DNA of 64,000 nt from Cyrtodaria siliqua (GCA_037043455.1 JAWPHD010003068.1:166026-230025); one strand, 5' to 3'; shown: positions 32,604-44,200, numbered from the stretch's first letter. The notes: generated by a model from the sequence alone, not told the origin. Translations and numbers: made by a program.

Positions 32604-33438
32604 CTCATCTCAGGACGTTGTATAGCGACGAATTGACTCGGGTCTCTTTGCTGTGGTAATGTAATACTCCTGGTTGTTAGCCTAGCTATCTTCAAGTTTG
32701 TCACATCGACACATCTGATCAGGTTAATCTGTTCAATGACCCCTGTAAGGTTTTTGAGGTCAAGTATTTTCAGATGCTTGTGATTACAGAGATTATTGAG
32801 ACATTCCATGTTACAATTCTGCAAGTTAACCTCCTGAAGGCACTCTTGCTGCGGTAATATAATACTCCCCCTTATAGTAAGTCTTACTATCCTCAGGTGT
32901 TTCAGATAAATACATCCAATCAGATTAATCTGTCCAATGACCCCTATAACGCAGTCAATTGTAAGTGTATTCAGATGCTTCTGATTACTGAGATTATTGA
33001 GACACTTGATGTTACATGCATGCAAGATAACCTTATGAAAACACACTTGCTGCGGTAAGTGTATAACGTCTGCAGTAATCTCGATTAGCTTGAGTGACTT
33101 GAGATTCACGATATGGGACAGATCAATAGATAAATATCGTGATTGAACGGGGAATACAGCACGTATCAACGGAGTTAGGTGAGATGCTTGAGCGTGGGAA
33201 ATAAATGAACGTATCAGCAGCAGATCTAGTTGAGATGCTTCTTCAAACATGAACGCAGTGTATCGGGGTCAACGTTATCTGCTACGAGTGATATAGACTT
33301 ATGTCTACTTTGTTGATGTATGTATTGTATTGTCTCAGAATTCACATCAGTATAGTAATAACTTTCCCTATTAAGTAATACGTATTTAATGTAAATATGA
33401 CTGACACCAGAGGACACTTCCCGTATTTGTTCAGTCAT
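32604..33438 (-). pseudogene. Leucine-rich-repeat exon, NLR-like, with one frameshift
   Basis: Two overlapping minus-strand frames form one LRR region. The first (33438-33226) reads YIHQQSRHKSISLVADN, then VDPDTLRSC. A missing base near 33250 shifts to MFEEASQLDLLLIRSF, YLSIDLSHIVNLKSLKL, then LRR-like units of about 55 residues with QQECLQEVNLQNCNMECL, NHKHLKILDLKNLTGVI and LPQQRDPSQFVAIQRPEM. The exon ends in a good donor (GAG|GTAAGG at 32604). The composition resembles the C-terminal LRRs of mollusc NACHT/NLR-like proteins, from memory only. Its 5' side is cut by a palindromic repeat. There is no NACHT domain here, so the function is unknown. Confidence 0.6.
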
Positions 33439-33450
33439 TAATTAAGAAAC

Positions 33451-33608
33451 AGAACATCGTTTACTGTGAATTATCGTTTAATATATCACGGTTTGGAGTT
33501 CAATTGTAAACAATAATTTCACGAGCCCGAAGTGCGAGTGAAATTATTGTTTACAACTGAACGACAAACCGTGATATATTATAGATAATTCACCGTAAAC
33601 GATGTTCT
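33451..33608. repeat. 158 bp palindromic repeat
   Basis: The arms agaacatcgtttac...caataatttcac and their inverse copy gtgaaattattg...gtaaacgatgttct face a central gagcccgaagtgc segment. There are a few mismatches and small indels. It is probably a foldback or MITE-type insertion truncating the LRR exon. Confidence 0.8.
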
Positions 33609-33742
33609 ATTTCTATTCTAATACCCCTAAAATGTGAAAATAACGCAAATATCTGAAATCTTTCGCATTGCTTTTCTTGCTCTCCTAACGTTGCATACGT
33701 TACAATTCGGAATGCGGAATGCGTAATGCTTATTCTCCTAAC

Positions 33743-34250
33743 GTTTTTAGCTTCTGTAGTCAATTTAGTCATAGGACTGTGTTTCATTGTATCATTTGTA
33801 GGCATGTTGCGAGACCGTTCTTTTGTAATACGAGTATATCTTGTGTGTCTTTAAATGATCCAGAACTGATAATATGGTATGTGTGTTTTAATATTTTTTT
33901 TGGTTTTTAACTTCTGTACTCAATTTAGTTATCGGACTGTGTTTATAAGACATTCTGTTAATTGTATCATTGATAGGCATGTTGCGAGACTGTTCGTTTT
34001 GTAATACGGGTCTCTCTTGTGTGTCTTTAAAATGATCCAGAACTGATAACATTGTATTTGTGTTTTACTCTTTTTTTTTAGTTTTTAACTTCTGTACTAA
34101 TTTAGTTATATGACCGTGTTTATAATACATTCTGTTCATTGTATCACTGATAGGCATGTTGCGAAACTGTTCATTTTGTAATACGGGTCTCTCTTGTGTG
34201 TCTTTAAAATGATCCAGAACTGATAACAGTATATATTTTTTTAGTTTTTA
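33743..34250. repeat. Three tandem units of about 165-175 bp
   Basis: Each unit runs from gtttttagcttctgta / gtttttaacttctgta through ggcatgttgcgag and cttgtgtgtctttaaa to gatccagaactgataa, then a T-rich end. Units start near 33743, 33903 and 34080. There are no genes, and the open frame inside is incidental. Confidence 0.85.
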
Positions 34251-34649
34251 GCTTGACTATTTGAAGAATAAGAAATCTAATGTACTCGCCTCGTTTGATT
34301 TAAACTTTGGTTACATTGTTGCATAACTTGATGTTGTGATGGATGTTTATAAAAGAAGGGGTATTCCTACGCCAGTCCAGCTTTGAATCTAGAAATGGGA
34401 TTTCCGTCGATGATTCAAGGCACGGAGTTGGAAAGAACAAATTACACCAGCATGCTTGTATAAACAACTATTGCGATTGACTGTGTTTATGGTGAGCTTG
34501 TGTGTGTATGTATGTGGATTAGTTTAAACCTCCTAGTTTTTACCTCAATGTAAATGGAGAATAACACACTTTTTGAGTATCTAAGTAAAATAACACATTT
34601 GAATATCTATAGCAAAATCAGCGTTTTTTAGTTTGTTATTATGCCCTAG

Positions 34650-34945
34650 AAGGGCGGCATATAGTAGTCGCACCATCCGTCCGTCAGTCAGTCAGTCCGT
34701 CAGTCCATACAACCGTGTCCAGTCAATAACTCTGGCATTCCTGGACGGATTTTCAAATAACTAGGGACAAGTGCTCACCACAACAATACGACATGTCACG
34801 CACAAAATCCAGGTCCGTGGCTCCAAGATCAATGTCACACTTAGAGGTCAAATGTCAAAAAGAAGTGCTTTCTTGTCCGGTTAATAACTCCGACATTCAT
34901 GGACGAATTTTCAAATAACTTGGCACAAGCGCTCACAATTCAATT
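34650..34945. repeat. Dispersed repeat (gtccgtcagtc... family), two half-units
   Basis: Begins gggcggcatatagtagtcg with short gtcagtcagtcc runs. The sequence tcaataactctggcattc and its relative ttaataactccgacattc each precede tggacg(g/a)attttcaaataact, so two diverged half-units are in tandem. I associate this family with bivalve genomes, but that is from memory. Confidence 0.5.
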
Positions 34946-35039
34946 GTCAAAAGCATTGATTAAAATAAGACAAATGTAAAATATAATTACTAGTCTCTCA
35001 CATAGTAAGAAATGCAAATATTCTTCAGGTTCTGAAACG

Positions 35040-35041
35040 AA

Positions 35042-35088
<47 letters not shown>

Positions 35089-35089
35089 G

Positions 35090-35124
<35 letters not shown>
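35040..35124. repeat. (GA)n microsatellite
   Basis: About 85 bp of nearly pure GA dinucleotides with a few gc interruptions. The Leu/Ser-rich minus frame over it is an artefact. Confidence 0.95.
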
Positions 35125-35127
<3 letters not shown>

Positions 35128-35493
35128 ATATATGTCGAGAATAAAGCAACCATTGGCAGTTTTCATACTTCGGATACATTTTGTTTTTGTTCTCCCGAAG
35201 GATTTCCTTTTTTTTTATTCCAAATAATATATGTTCCTCCATATAACATATATCATATACTGATAATGATAAGATGATCAAATCGGAGTCGATATCTGGA
35301 GAGCCACATGTTCGCGCCTCGTAAGAATAGAAATCTGGTACATTGTGCCGCATTTTTGTGGGGCGAGTATCTGTACAGGTAATGTTAATGGGGTGATATA
35401 CACGACCGCTTTATCACCAGACAGTAATTGAAGACCGATACTTAGCTTCGAGGGAGTGCATTGCGTTTTACTGTATATATGGCTTCTAGTTTA

Positions 35494-35705
35494 CCGGTTC
35501 AAACCCCAAGTGGCCTACTTTGCCACTGACCGTTCCAAGGCGGTAGCCCTATTGTCAACACTTTTGTGTTTGTGATGTCGTTTGCATTTATTATTACTTT
35601 TGCCTTCTTGTTTGTCTGTTTGCGTGATTGTTTCTGTGTTTTGTGGTTGAATGTCCTCCTTGAATGCTACTTTCCCTGTCCGATCTTTTTATATTTCTTC
35701 AATAT
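35494..35705 (+). mobile_element. Naiad 3' UTR fragment, plus orientation
   Basis: From ggttcaaaccccaagtgg to ccctgtccgatcttttta the sequence matches the minus strand of Naiad copies A and B (9178-9370; 13230-13380), including ttccaaggcggtagcccta and gtgttttgtggttga. Upstream UTR and coding parts are absent, so this is a strongly 5'-truncated insertion. Confidence 0.8.
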
Positions 35706-36370
35706 AAAACCTTGATGTTCTAAAACTTAACCAGATAACTCCAGACATCATGTGCAGCCCCAGGATAACTATATTAAAGGGGAATGGCCATCCGTTTCGT
35801 AGTATTATCAATTAACAAATTTAACTCTTAAACATCATATGATCATTTCTTTATAGTCCCGGAGAGAAACATATATTAAAACCGCTACTACGTTGCGTAA
35901 AAATAAGTATTATTTGCCTGACGTAGATACTACTTTTACCACTCACTATTAGACTTCACGGGCAAATGAGGTAAATCTGAATTGTTTAGCTGCGCAACTA
36001 TTGCCAGATAATTGATAAATACATTTACCTGTGGATTAATTTACCTGTTCAATTTTTTCTACGTCATCAAATAAATTCTTATTCTCGCTTTTCACAGATA
36101 TTGCAATGCGTGAATTGTAAATATCTATTGTTGTGTATTGATTTCGATATAAATAAACATAAACATGTTCATGAAACAAAACATGACCGGAGAGCTTTAA
36201 GATATGGGGCATTACAAAGACATCAAAATGTTTGAATACACTGTTACCACCCCACAACTGTGTTATACTAATGCTGACAAGGGCGCATAAAGCGGACGCT
36301 TATAGTATTAACTGGTTTATGTTTTTGCTTTTCCGAAATTTATGTTTTTGTTTTTGTAACTGTGAGTATA
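35706..36370. other. Intergenic, no gene seen
   Basis: AT-rich. The open frame at 36036-36257 (minus strand) has no recognisable domain and no splice context that I can support. Confidence 0.4.
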
Positions 36371-36412
36371 TATCCTGAAGAAGGCGATAAAAGCCGAAAG
36401 CGCTCGATATTT
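36370..36412 (+). ncRNA. Hammerhead-ribozyme-like motif 1
   Basis: ATATC, then CTGAAGA, then a small hairpin GGC-gataaaa-GCC, then GAAA, GCGC, TC and GATAT. The conserved CUGANGA and GAAA boxes are complete. Stem I is ATATC with GATAT. Stem III is minimal, and the UC before GATAT fits the UH cleavage rule. An extra A after CUGAAGA is a deviation also present in motif 2. Type I hammerheads with a short stem III are known from canonical Penelope-like elements and retrozymes. Activity is unproven. Confidence 0.45.
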
Positions 36413-36461
36413 GTTTGTTTAAGCACTAATTTTCTAACATTTATATATACGAGTATATACG

Positions 36462-36795
36462 GATTTGATACGCATGTGTTCCTTTCTCTGCAGTACGTAT
36501 AGGCGTGTTCTACTTTCTTTTCAGTACAAATATGCATGTGCTCATTTTTCTGCAGTATGTATACCCATGTGTTCCTTTCTATGCACTACGTATACGCATG
36601 TCTTCATTTCTCTGCTGTACATATACGCATGTGTTTCTTTCTCTGCACTACGTATACGCATGTGTTTATTTCTCTGCTGTACATATACGCATGTGTTTCT
36701 TTCTCTGCACTACATATACGCACGTGTTCTTTTCTCAACAGTACGTATACGCATGTGTTCCTTTCTCAGCAGTACGTATACGCATGTGTTCCCAT
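36462..36795. repeat. 31 bp minisatellite
   Basis: About ten units of the form tacgcatgtgtttctttctc followed by tgcactacgta. Because 31 is not a multiple of three, all three plus frames are open over it, giving Cys/Phe/Tyr-rich frames that are not genes. Confidence 0.85.
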
Positions 36796-36799
36796 TCAC

Positions 36800-37340
36800 A
36801 GTTGTTCTCATCTGTACTACTATGACATATACAGATTGTTGCAGACAAAGATCATTACGATCTGCGACTGCCATGCCACACTCAGTACTTCATCAGCATC
36901 TTACCAGTGAATCGGCATGTGTAGTGTGCGATGCCCAGGTCATTTGAATGATGGCTCCGATTACGTACACGTTAACAGTCTATGTGCACATATGTTTTTG
37001 AGATTGCATGAACGACATGTCACAAATTCCTTCATTTGAAAGGCGTTCCGCTGGTGTGATCATGCACATAGCAAGGTGATCAGATTTGTTGTTTTGTTGT
37101 TTTTGCTTTTGTGAGTTTGTGTATTTTGAAATCTTATGTATGAGCAGGCGTGTGGACAGGAGCTGAATGGCAGGTGGCTGCGTACAATGGTGTGTGAGGC
37201 TGACTGCTGATATCATATTCTCTCATTCATTAGGTTTAACCAATTTTCCAATAAGTATTATAAATGTGTAAATAATAGAGGACCACATGGAAGATTAGTT
37301 TTGTAACTAAATGTGTATTACCCACTGTAAATAAAGTATG
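36800..37340. other. Intergenic, no gene seen
   Basis: No domain, RNA or repeat that I can support. It ends at a trinucleotide run. Confidence 0.4.
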
Positions 37341-37342
37341 TT

Positions 37343-37343
<1 letters not shown>

Positions 37344-37379
<36 letters not shown>
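37344..37379. repeat. (ATT)n microsatellite
   Basis: About 12 ATT triplets in a row, directly before the 50 bp satellite. Confidence 0.95.
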
Positions 37380-37382
<3 letters not shown>

Positions 37383-37389
37383 CAAGCTA

Positions 37390-38830
37390 AAGAGTTATTA
37401 TATAAAGTGAGTGAGTGTATTGTACCCAACTGTAACCGCAAGCTATAGCGTTCATATATAAAGTGAATGATTGTACTGTACTTCACCGCAAGCTACAGCG
37501 TTCATATATAAAGTGATTGATTGTACTGTACTTCACCGCAAGCTACAACGTTCATATATAAAGTGAATGGTTGTACTGTACTTCACCACAAGCTACAACG
37601 TTCATATATAAAGTGAATGAGATACATCACCGTAAACTCAAGATACAACGTTCATATATAAAGTGAATGAGATACCTCACCGTAAACGCAAGATACACCG
37701 TTCATATATAAAGTGAATGAGATACCTCACCGCAAACTCAAGATACAACGTTTTATATATAAAATGAATGAGATACCTCACCGCAAACTCAAGATACAAC
37801 ATTCATATATAAAGTGAATGGTTGTACTGTACTTCACCACAAGCTACAACGTTCATATATAAAGTGAATGAGATACATCACCGTAAACTCAAGATACAAC
37901 GTTCATATATAAAGTGAATGAGATACCTCACCGTAAACTCAAGATACACCGTTCAAATATAAAGTGAATGAGATACCTTACCGCAAACTCAAGATGCAAC
38001 GTTCATATATAAAGTGAATGAGATACCTCACCGCAAACTCAAGATACAACGTTCATATATAAAGTGAATGGTTGTACTGTACTTCACCACAAGCTACAAC
38101 GTTCATATATAAAGTGAATGAGATACATCACCGTAAACTCAAGATACAACGTTCATATATAAAGTGAATGAGATACCTCACCGTAAAGTCAAGATACACC
38201 GTTCATATATAAAGTGAATGAGATACCTCACCGCAAACTCAAGATACAACGTACATATATAAAGTGAATGAGATACCTTACCGCAAACTCAAGATACAAC
38301 GTTCATATATAAAGTGAATGAGAAACCTCACCGCAAACTCAAGATACAACGTTCATATATAAAGTGAATGGTTGTACTGTACTTCACCACAAGCTACAAC
38401 GTTCATATATAAAGTGAATGAGATACATCACCGTAAACTCAAGATACAACGTTCATATCTAAAGTGAATGAGATACCTCACCGTAAACTCAAGATACACC
38501 GTTCAAATATAAAGTGAATGAGATACCTCACCGTAAACTCAAGATACACCGTTCATATATAAAATGAATGAGAAACCTCACCGCAAACTCAAGATACAAC
38601 GTACATATATAAAGTGAATGAGATACCTTACCTCAAACTCAAGATACAACGTTCATATATAAAGTGAATGAGATACCTCACCGCAAACTCAAGATACAAC
38701 GTTCATATATAAAGTGAATGAGATACCTCACCGCAAACTCAAGATACAACGTTCATATATAAAATGAATGAGATACCTCACCGTAAACTCAAGATACACC
38801 GTTTGTATATAAAGTTAATGATTGTGCTGT
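37390..38830. repeat. 50 bp satellite with two monomer types and a 5-6 monomer higher-order period
   Basis: The monomer begins gttcatatataaagtgaatg and continues either agatacctcaccgcaaactc or gttgtactgtacttcaccac, each ending in aagatacaac or aagctacaac. About 28 copies are present. The gttgtactgt type recurs near 37570, 37821, 38071 and 38371, that is, every 250-300 bp. Confidence 0.92.
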
Positions 38831-38939
38831 AACTCAGGTCGCGTTGTCTCTCTGGCAAAAGTTATACATTCATTTTTCGTAAAAAATGCCTTCCAGTGTG
38901 GAATATTCTGAGAGCCAAATAATCTTAAATCAAGTAGAA

Positions 38940-39445
38940 TGTGTTTAATACGGACGATATACCGGTTATATACTTACGGTATTCCGATATGATGGGTATA
39001 TCGGTATGATACTTAGCATTCCGGTTTGATACTGATCTTATATTGGTATTATATTTACGATATACCGGTATGATATTAACGGTATACCATTTTGATACTG
39101 ATAGTATTTTGTAATGATGCTGAGAGTATATATGTTAGATACTGAGGATATACCGGTTATATACTGACAATATATCGGTATGATACTTCCGATATACCGG
39201 TATGATCTTGACAATATACCGGTATGGTACTGTTGGTATATCAAACTGATACTGACGGTATAAATGTTAGATAATGACGGTATACCGCTATGATACGGAC
39301 CGTACTTCGGTATGATACATCAGATATACAGGTATGATATTAACGGTATACTAGTATATAATGATGGTATGCCGGTATGATAATGACCGTATGCCGGTAT
39401 GATAATGACCGTATGACGGTATGATAATGACGGTATCCCGGCGTT
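38940..39445. repeat. Highly degenerate short repeat (cggtatgat / gatataccgg)
   Basis: Many diverged copies of ggtatgatactgac and gatataccggtatgat, roughly 18-28 bp apart, with no exact period. The 68-residue minus frame over it is incidental. Confidence 0.65.
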
Positions 39446-39604
39446 ACATGTGCCTCAATATAAGGGTATATGATAAAGTCATGTAGTATTTGCATTGCGG
39501 TTTTCTATGCTCTTTTTTGTATTAATATAAATGATACATCTACACGATAATCTATGATTTATATTTCCTATTCATTTTGCCTTGTTGTTACAGAATATAA
39601 CCTG

Positions 39605-39635
39605 CGGGGGGGGGGGGGGGGGGGAATGGGGGGGG
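39605..39635. repeat. Poly-G tract
   Basis: About 20 consecutive G, then aat and a further run of 8 G. A G-quadruplex is likely. It immediately precedes a Naiad-like UTR relic. Confidence 0.9.
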
Positions 39636-39865
39636 TGCAGGACGGTGATGATTTCTGTAATTCCACTGTCCCGTTTTATGGGAATGACACTAGGTTTAAA
39701 CCCCCATCGGAATTTGTGGCCATTTTGTCAGCCCGTTTGTGTTTGTGATGTCACATGCCTTGTTTCTTTTTAAAATTGTAATTGGTGTTTGTGTTAAAGT
39801 GAGGTTTTGGTTGACTGTGTTCTGTGAAAGCTACATTTCCTGTTCGACTTGTAAACCGAATATTA
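39636..39865 (+). mobile_element. Diverged Naiad-type 3' UTR relic
   Basis: Ordered matches to the Naiad UTR: gttttatgggaatgacac, taggtttaaacccccatcgg, gtgtttgtgatgtcac, ttggttgactgtg and ctacatttcctgttcgact. It is more diverged than the 35494 and 44993 copies, so it is probably an older insertion or a different subfamily. Confidence 0.6.
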
Positions 39866-39914
39866 TTACGGTATATCACTGAAGTTGTGTAAAATCAAAT
39901 CTAGTGTTTCAAAT

Positions 39915-40605
39915 AGGTTGAGCTATGAGCACTCATCCAGTGTGTCTATGACTATGAGCACTCATCAGTGTGCCTATGAACTATTAGCACTCATCCAGTG
40001 TGCCTATGAACTATGAACGCTGTGCCTATGAACTATGAGCACTCATCCAGTGTGCCTATGAACTATGAGCGCTCATCTAATGTGCCTATGAACTATGAGC
40101 GCTGTGCCTATGAACAATGAGCGCTCATCAAGTGTGCCTATGAACTATGAGCACTCATCCAGTCAGTGTGTTTATGAACTATGAGCGCTCATCCAGTGTG
40201 CCTTTGAACTATGAGCGCTCATCCAGTATGTTTATGAACTATGAGCGCTCATCCAGTGTGCCTATGAATTATAAGCGCTCATCCAGTGTGCGTATGAACT
40301 ATGAGCGCTCATCCAGTGTGCCTATGAACTATGGGCACTCATCCAGTGTGCCTATGAACTATGAGGGCTCATCCAGTGTGCCTATGAACTATAAGCGCTC
40401 ATCCAGTATGTCTATGAACTATGAGCACTCATCCAGTGTGTCTATGAACTATGAGCACTCATCCAGAGTGCCTATGAACTATAAGCGCTCATCCAGTGTG
40501 TGTATGAATTATGAGCGCTCATCCAGTGGGCCTATGAACTATGAGCGCTCATCCAGTGTGCCTATGAACTATGAGCACTCACCCAGTGTGCCTCAACATA
40601 CAATG
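39915..40605. repeat. 30 bp minisatellite, open in frame
   Basis: About 22 units of tgtgcctatgaactatgagc plus gctcatccag. As 30 is divisible by three, a 160-residue plus frame of ten-residue repeats (MNYERSSSVP type) stays open. No start context, flanking exon or conservation supports translation, so I treat it as a repeat. Confidence 0.9.
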
Positions 40606-40819
40606 GCATTTCCACCGACAATACACTGACAGTACTTGTCTTTCTTGCCGTTCTTATTATTTTCGTCTCACAAAGCACGGTATTGTTGGTACTAAATTAA
40701 TGTAAATATGAACATTGCTTTGCTTTATTTTGTTGCGATGACGCGGTTTTTAAATCAACCTTCTGGTGCCAAAGTAGTCCTTTGTTGAAGGGTGCTAATC
40801 CGTTTACTTAAACAAAAAC

Positions 40820-41225
40820 ATGTTATAGTGCAGTTTTCTTTTATGTTTTGGATGTAACTGTATTCTGGACATGTTATAGTGCAGTTTTCTTTTATGTTTT
40901 GGATGTAACTGTATTCTGGACATGTTAGAGTGCAGTTTTCTGTTATGTTTGGGATGTAACTGTATTCTGGACATTTTATAGTGCAATTTTCTGTTATGCT
41001 TGGGATGTAACTGTATTCTGGACATGTTATAGTGCAGTTTTCTGTTATGTTTGGGATGTAACTGTATTCTGGACATGTTATAGTGCAGTTTTCTGTTATG
41101 TTTGGGATGTAACTGTATTCTGGACATGTTATAGTGCAGTTTTCTGTTATGTTTGGGATGTAACTGTATTCTGGACATGTTATAGTGCAGTTTTCTGTTA
41201 TGTTTGGGATGTAACTGCATTCTGT
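40820..41225. repeat. 51 bp minisatellite, 8 copies
   Basis: Unit catgttatagtgcagttttc, tgttatgtttgggatgtaac, tgtattctgga. 51 is divisible by three, so a 138-residue minus frame with 17-residue repeats (MSRIQLHPKHNRKLHYN) is open, most likely incidental. Confidence 0.92.
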
Positions 41226-41394
41226 TATTGACTTTTGAAAATGAAGCTCATTATGCTATTGACAGATTTAGATATCAATTACAAAAGTGAAATTAGGAAG
41301 GGTTTACCATTGCAAAGAGTCGAACAATGTTGATCTTTGTCCCAGTGTTAGTATACAACTGAATATATCTTTCTTAGAAAATATTTAACCCTCT

Positions 41395-41440
41395 ACCCGC
41401 CCCCCCCCCACACACACACACCCCGCCCCCACACCCTACT
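41395..41440. repeat. C-rich / CA low-complexity tract
   Basis: A run of cccgccccccccccacacacacac type. Confidence 0.85.
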
Positions 41441-41852
41441 TGAGTTGTTTACAGGTTGTTAGCATTCTCAATTTACCATGGAAGGACATTGAGAATCATT
41501 TAGGCTATTATAACCTATAAGGTTAAATAATGCATGTTTCATAATTTCATCAACATCGTTTATTCAGCCTTTATTTTGTTTGAAAAAGTAAGTTAAACTT
41601 ACAAAAATAAAAACGATTCATTTTCTGAATGCTATTACAGTGTTATTGCAACTTTTCCGAAAATTTCATATTAATTTTCTGATATGTTTTTTTTTTCATT
41701 TTTATGTTTTTTTTTACATATGGCAAAATGTATTATATCATACTCAATAAGAACACAATAAAGCAAGCAACGTTTATTTGATGAATACATATTGAACGGT
41801 TATTAAAGGGATATTGCATATTTCTTCTATGTTTCTCATGACATAGAAGAAA

Positions 41853-42118
41853 TGATGTCTGTACACCTCAGTGTACCTGGGCGTGTCTCCTGATGTCTGT
41901 AAACCTCAGTGAACCTGGGCGTGTCTCCTGATGTCTGTACACCCCAGTGTACCTGGGCGTGTCTCCTGATGTCTGTACACCTCAGTGTACATGGGCGTGT
42001 CTCCTGATGTCTGTACACCTCAGTGTACCTGGGCGTGTCTCCTGATGTCTGTAAACCTCAGTGTACCTGGGCGTATCTCCTGATGTCTGTACACCTCAGT
42101 GTGCCAGGGCGTGTCTGA
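41853..42118. repeat. 38 bp minisatellite, 7 copies
   Basis: Unit tgatgtctgtacacctcagt, gtacctgggcgtgtctcc, with few substitutions. The last unit is followed by unrelated sequence at 42119. Confidence 0.92.
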
Positions 42119-42580
42119 AGGTATCATGCATGATGGGCGAATAACACTATACATGTTTCGAGCAATGGTGGTGTAATTATGAATTATGGACAGGTTAAAT
42201 AAAACGAAGTCTTCGATGGTATCTTGTATATTGGGTTTGTATATTTCTACGGGGAGTTGGAACATATTATTTAAGGCAAACGATACGCATTTATATCTAT
42301 AACAAAACACCAAGAAACAAGAACACCGTTTTTAAACCAGGTATTGTTTTTAGAAGAATGGTGACACACAATTATATATAACCATCGAATGTATCTTGCG
42401 GGAAGAGAGAAATAATCTTCTGTTTTGCTCAAATAGGTCAGTAAAACAAATTATAATATATTGGAAAAAGGAAATATAGGATAACAAATATGTCTATAAT
42501 TAGAAATCAGAATGATGAACCGCTTGTAATTATGTCCCAAATAACGGAAATAAGACGTGAAATTGCCGAAATATTTTCAA
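42119..42580. other. Intergenic, downstream of the EF-hand gene
   Basis: No gene recognised. The open frames here (42020-42313 minus, 42490-42750 plus) carry no domain. The second is antisense to the EF-hand 3' end. Confidence 0.4.
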
Positions 42581-42584
42581 ACTG

Positions 42585-42590
42585 TTTATT
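42585..42590 (-). terminator. Poly(A) signal AATAAA of the EF-hand gene
   Basis: The plus strand reads tttatt, so the minus strand gives AATAAA, 73 bases past the stop codon. The spacing is reasonable for a short 3' UTR. Confidence 0.5.
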
Positions 42591-42662
42591 TTTTTGTTGT
42601 TTCAATGCAAGTATAGTAAGACGATTGAAAGAAAATGATTGGACCGATTTAGTTTCTCATTC

Positions 42663-43080
42663 CTATCCGGTTTCGCTGCTATCTTTTGATTCATCATCTT
42701 CTGTCATGAAATTGACCCACGATTCGATTATTGTGCTCAGTGGCATGTGATCCTGCTTGTACGACTGGAATAATTTCTTTATTAACGCAACATCTCCTTG
42801 ACCGAAGGTCTGGTAGGCGAAAATGAATTCCTGCTCAGAGATTGACTCGTCCTTGTTTGTATCAAAGATGTCCCAGATTATTTTCTGATATCTGGCCATC
42901 CAGTTATGAAATTTATGTTCATTTCTTGAAAATTTGACATTTAAGCCATTGACATATTGTGATTCGGTCATGTTGTCGGTATCTATTTCGAAAATGAAGT
43001 CCGTCCACCATTTGTCTAATTTTGCTTGAACGTTCTTTGTTTCATCAGCGTCAAAATTGTGTAACTTGGGAAACGTGCCA
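42663..43080 (-). CDS. Secreted sarcoplasmic-type EF-hand protein, exon 3 (residues 57-195)
   Basis: The last exon carries most of the calcium-binding core. It starts after the acceptor ctttcag at 43081-43087, and one base completes the Ser codon begun in exon 2. It contains a degenerate second EF-hand (FIFEIDTDNMTES, about residues 85-97), a canonical third EF-hand loop (DTNKDESISEQE, residues 130-141, with ligands at 1, 3, 5 and 12) and a degenerate fourth (LFQSYKQDHMPLS). WWTDF and YQKIIWDIF are typical helix segments of invertebrate sarcoplasmic calcium-binding proteins. The protein ends with an acidic Ser-rich tail (EDDESKDSSETG). The spliced total of 195 residues matches the family size of about 180-195. 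It would bind calcium; the partner is unknown. Confidence 0.85.
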
Positions 43081-43167
43081 CTGAAAGAACAAGAAAATGA
43101 ATAAATACAATCATTATAATTCCCTATGCAACACATATTAACTCCTTATTTCTTACTCAACTCATGT

Positions 43168-43182
43168 ACATGTACGTATGTG

Positions 43183-43214
<32 letters not shown>

Positions 43215-43230
43215 TGCGTGTGTGTGTGTT
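43168..43230. repeat. (TG)n / (CGTG)n microsatellite
   Basis: tgtgtgtgtg followed by cgtgcgtgcgtg and again tgtgtgtg. Confidence 0.95.
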
Positions 43231-44009
43231 TGTGATTTACCTAGCTATACTTATACTTATATTAAAATACTATATGTGGTACATGTAGATGGTCCCAATA
43301 CTTTGAAAGCGATCATAGGTGGGGCGATCATGTCTAGATAATATATTGTTGAAATTTTGCATTACTTTTTAAAGTGTATGTCTGTTAGCAGTTGTAATTT
43401 TGGGCTTTGTCATATCCGCAGGTTTTTTTAAAAATAAAATCGGATATATTGTTTTCGTAGTGGTAGTCACGTAATCGTGGACGGGACTCCTCTGTGACCG
43501 GTCAAGATATTTAAAATCCGTCTTCGCGGAAATGTTGATGAGCTAAAAGGGTTTCATTAATGATTATAAACATGACCTTGACATAATGACCTTGACCTGA
43601 AGTAACGGTTAGGACTATTTCATTCGCTAAAACTGATTTTTAAAGCGTTGTGAAAAGCTTGTTGAGGATGAAGGTCAAGGTTATGAATTAGCTTTTTGCG
43701 TGAACATAGCTTGTGGACAAAACTCCTTCCAGTCCAGACCGTTCGAGGTAAGAATATGAAACTTGTTAGGAAGCTTGTTGGGAAGGAGAGGATGTCAATA
43801 CATATCTGAAATTTAACCTTCACCTTTAGGTCAAGATCTTGACTTAGTTTTGAATTGAAAACAAACATTTGACGCTCTGTTGCGTGTACGACATGTGTAT
43901 CTAATTTATATGATATTTGCAAAGTCCGCATTTGTTTAACGGTAGACTAACTGTTTTTTTAAAGAGTTGGCATCACGTCCGTATTTGATAATTTCTCGTC
44001 TTTATTTGT

Positions 44010-44200
44010 ATAGTGCATGTGTGCTACATGTTACTATATCACACCAATGTTGTATTACATGTCTGTGTTTGCATAGTGCATGTGTGCTACATGTTACTAT
44101 ATCACACCAATGTTTTATTACATGTCTGTGTTTGTACAGTGCATGTGTGCTACATGTAACTATATCACACCAATGTTTTATTACATATCTGTGTTTGAAG
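44010..44200. repeat. 63 bp tandem repeat, 3 copies
   Basis: Unit with gtgcatgtgtgctacatgtt, then atatcacaccaatgtt, then tattacatgtctgtgttt. Open on both strands because 63 is divisible by three. Not a gene. Confidence 0.88.

Noticed and set aside
36465..36947. Cys/Phe-rich overlapping frames
   Set aside because: All three frames are open because a 31 bp repeat cycles through frames. No domain.
40147..40629. 160-residue frame of ten-residue repeats as a possible repetitive secreted protein
   Set aside because: It is a 30 bp minisatellite whose length is divisible by three. There is no signal peptide, splice context or codon conservation, and imperfect units at the 5' side break the frame.
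40804..41220. 138-residue frame of 17-residue repeats
   Set aside because: It is a 51 bp minisatellite, open by arithmetic only.
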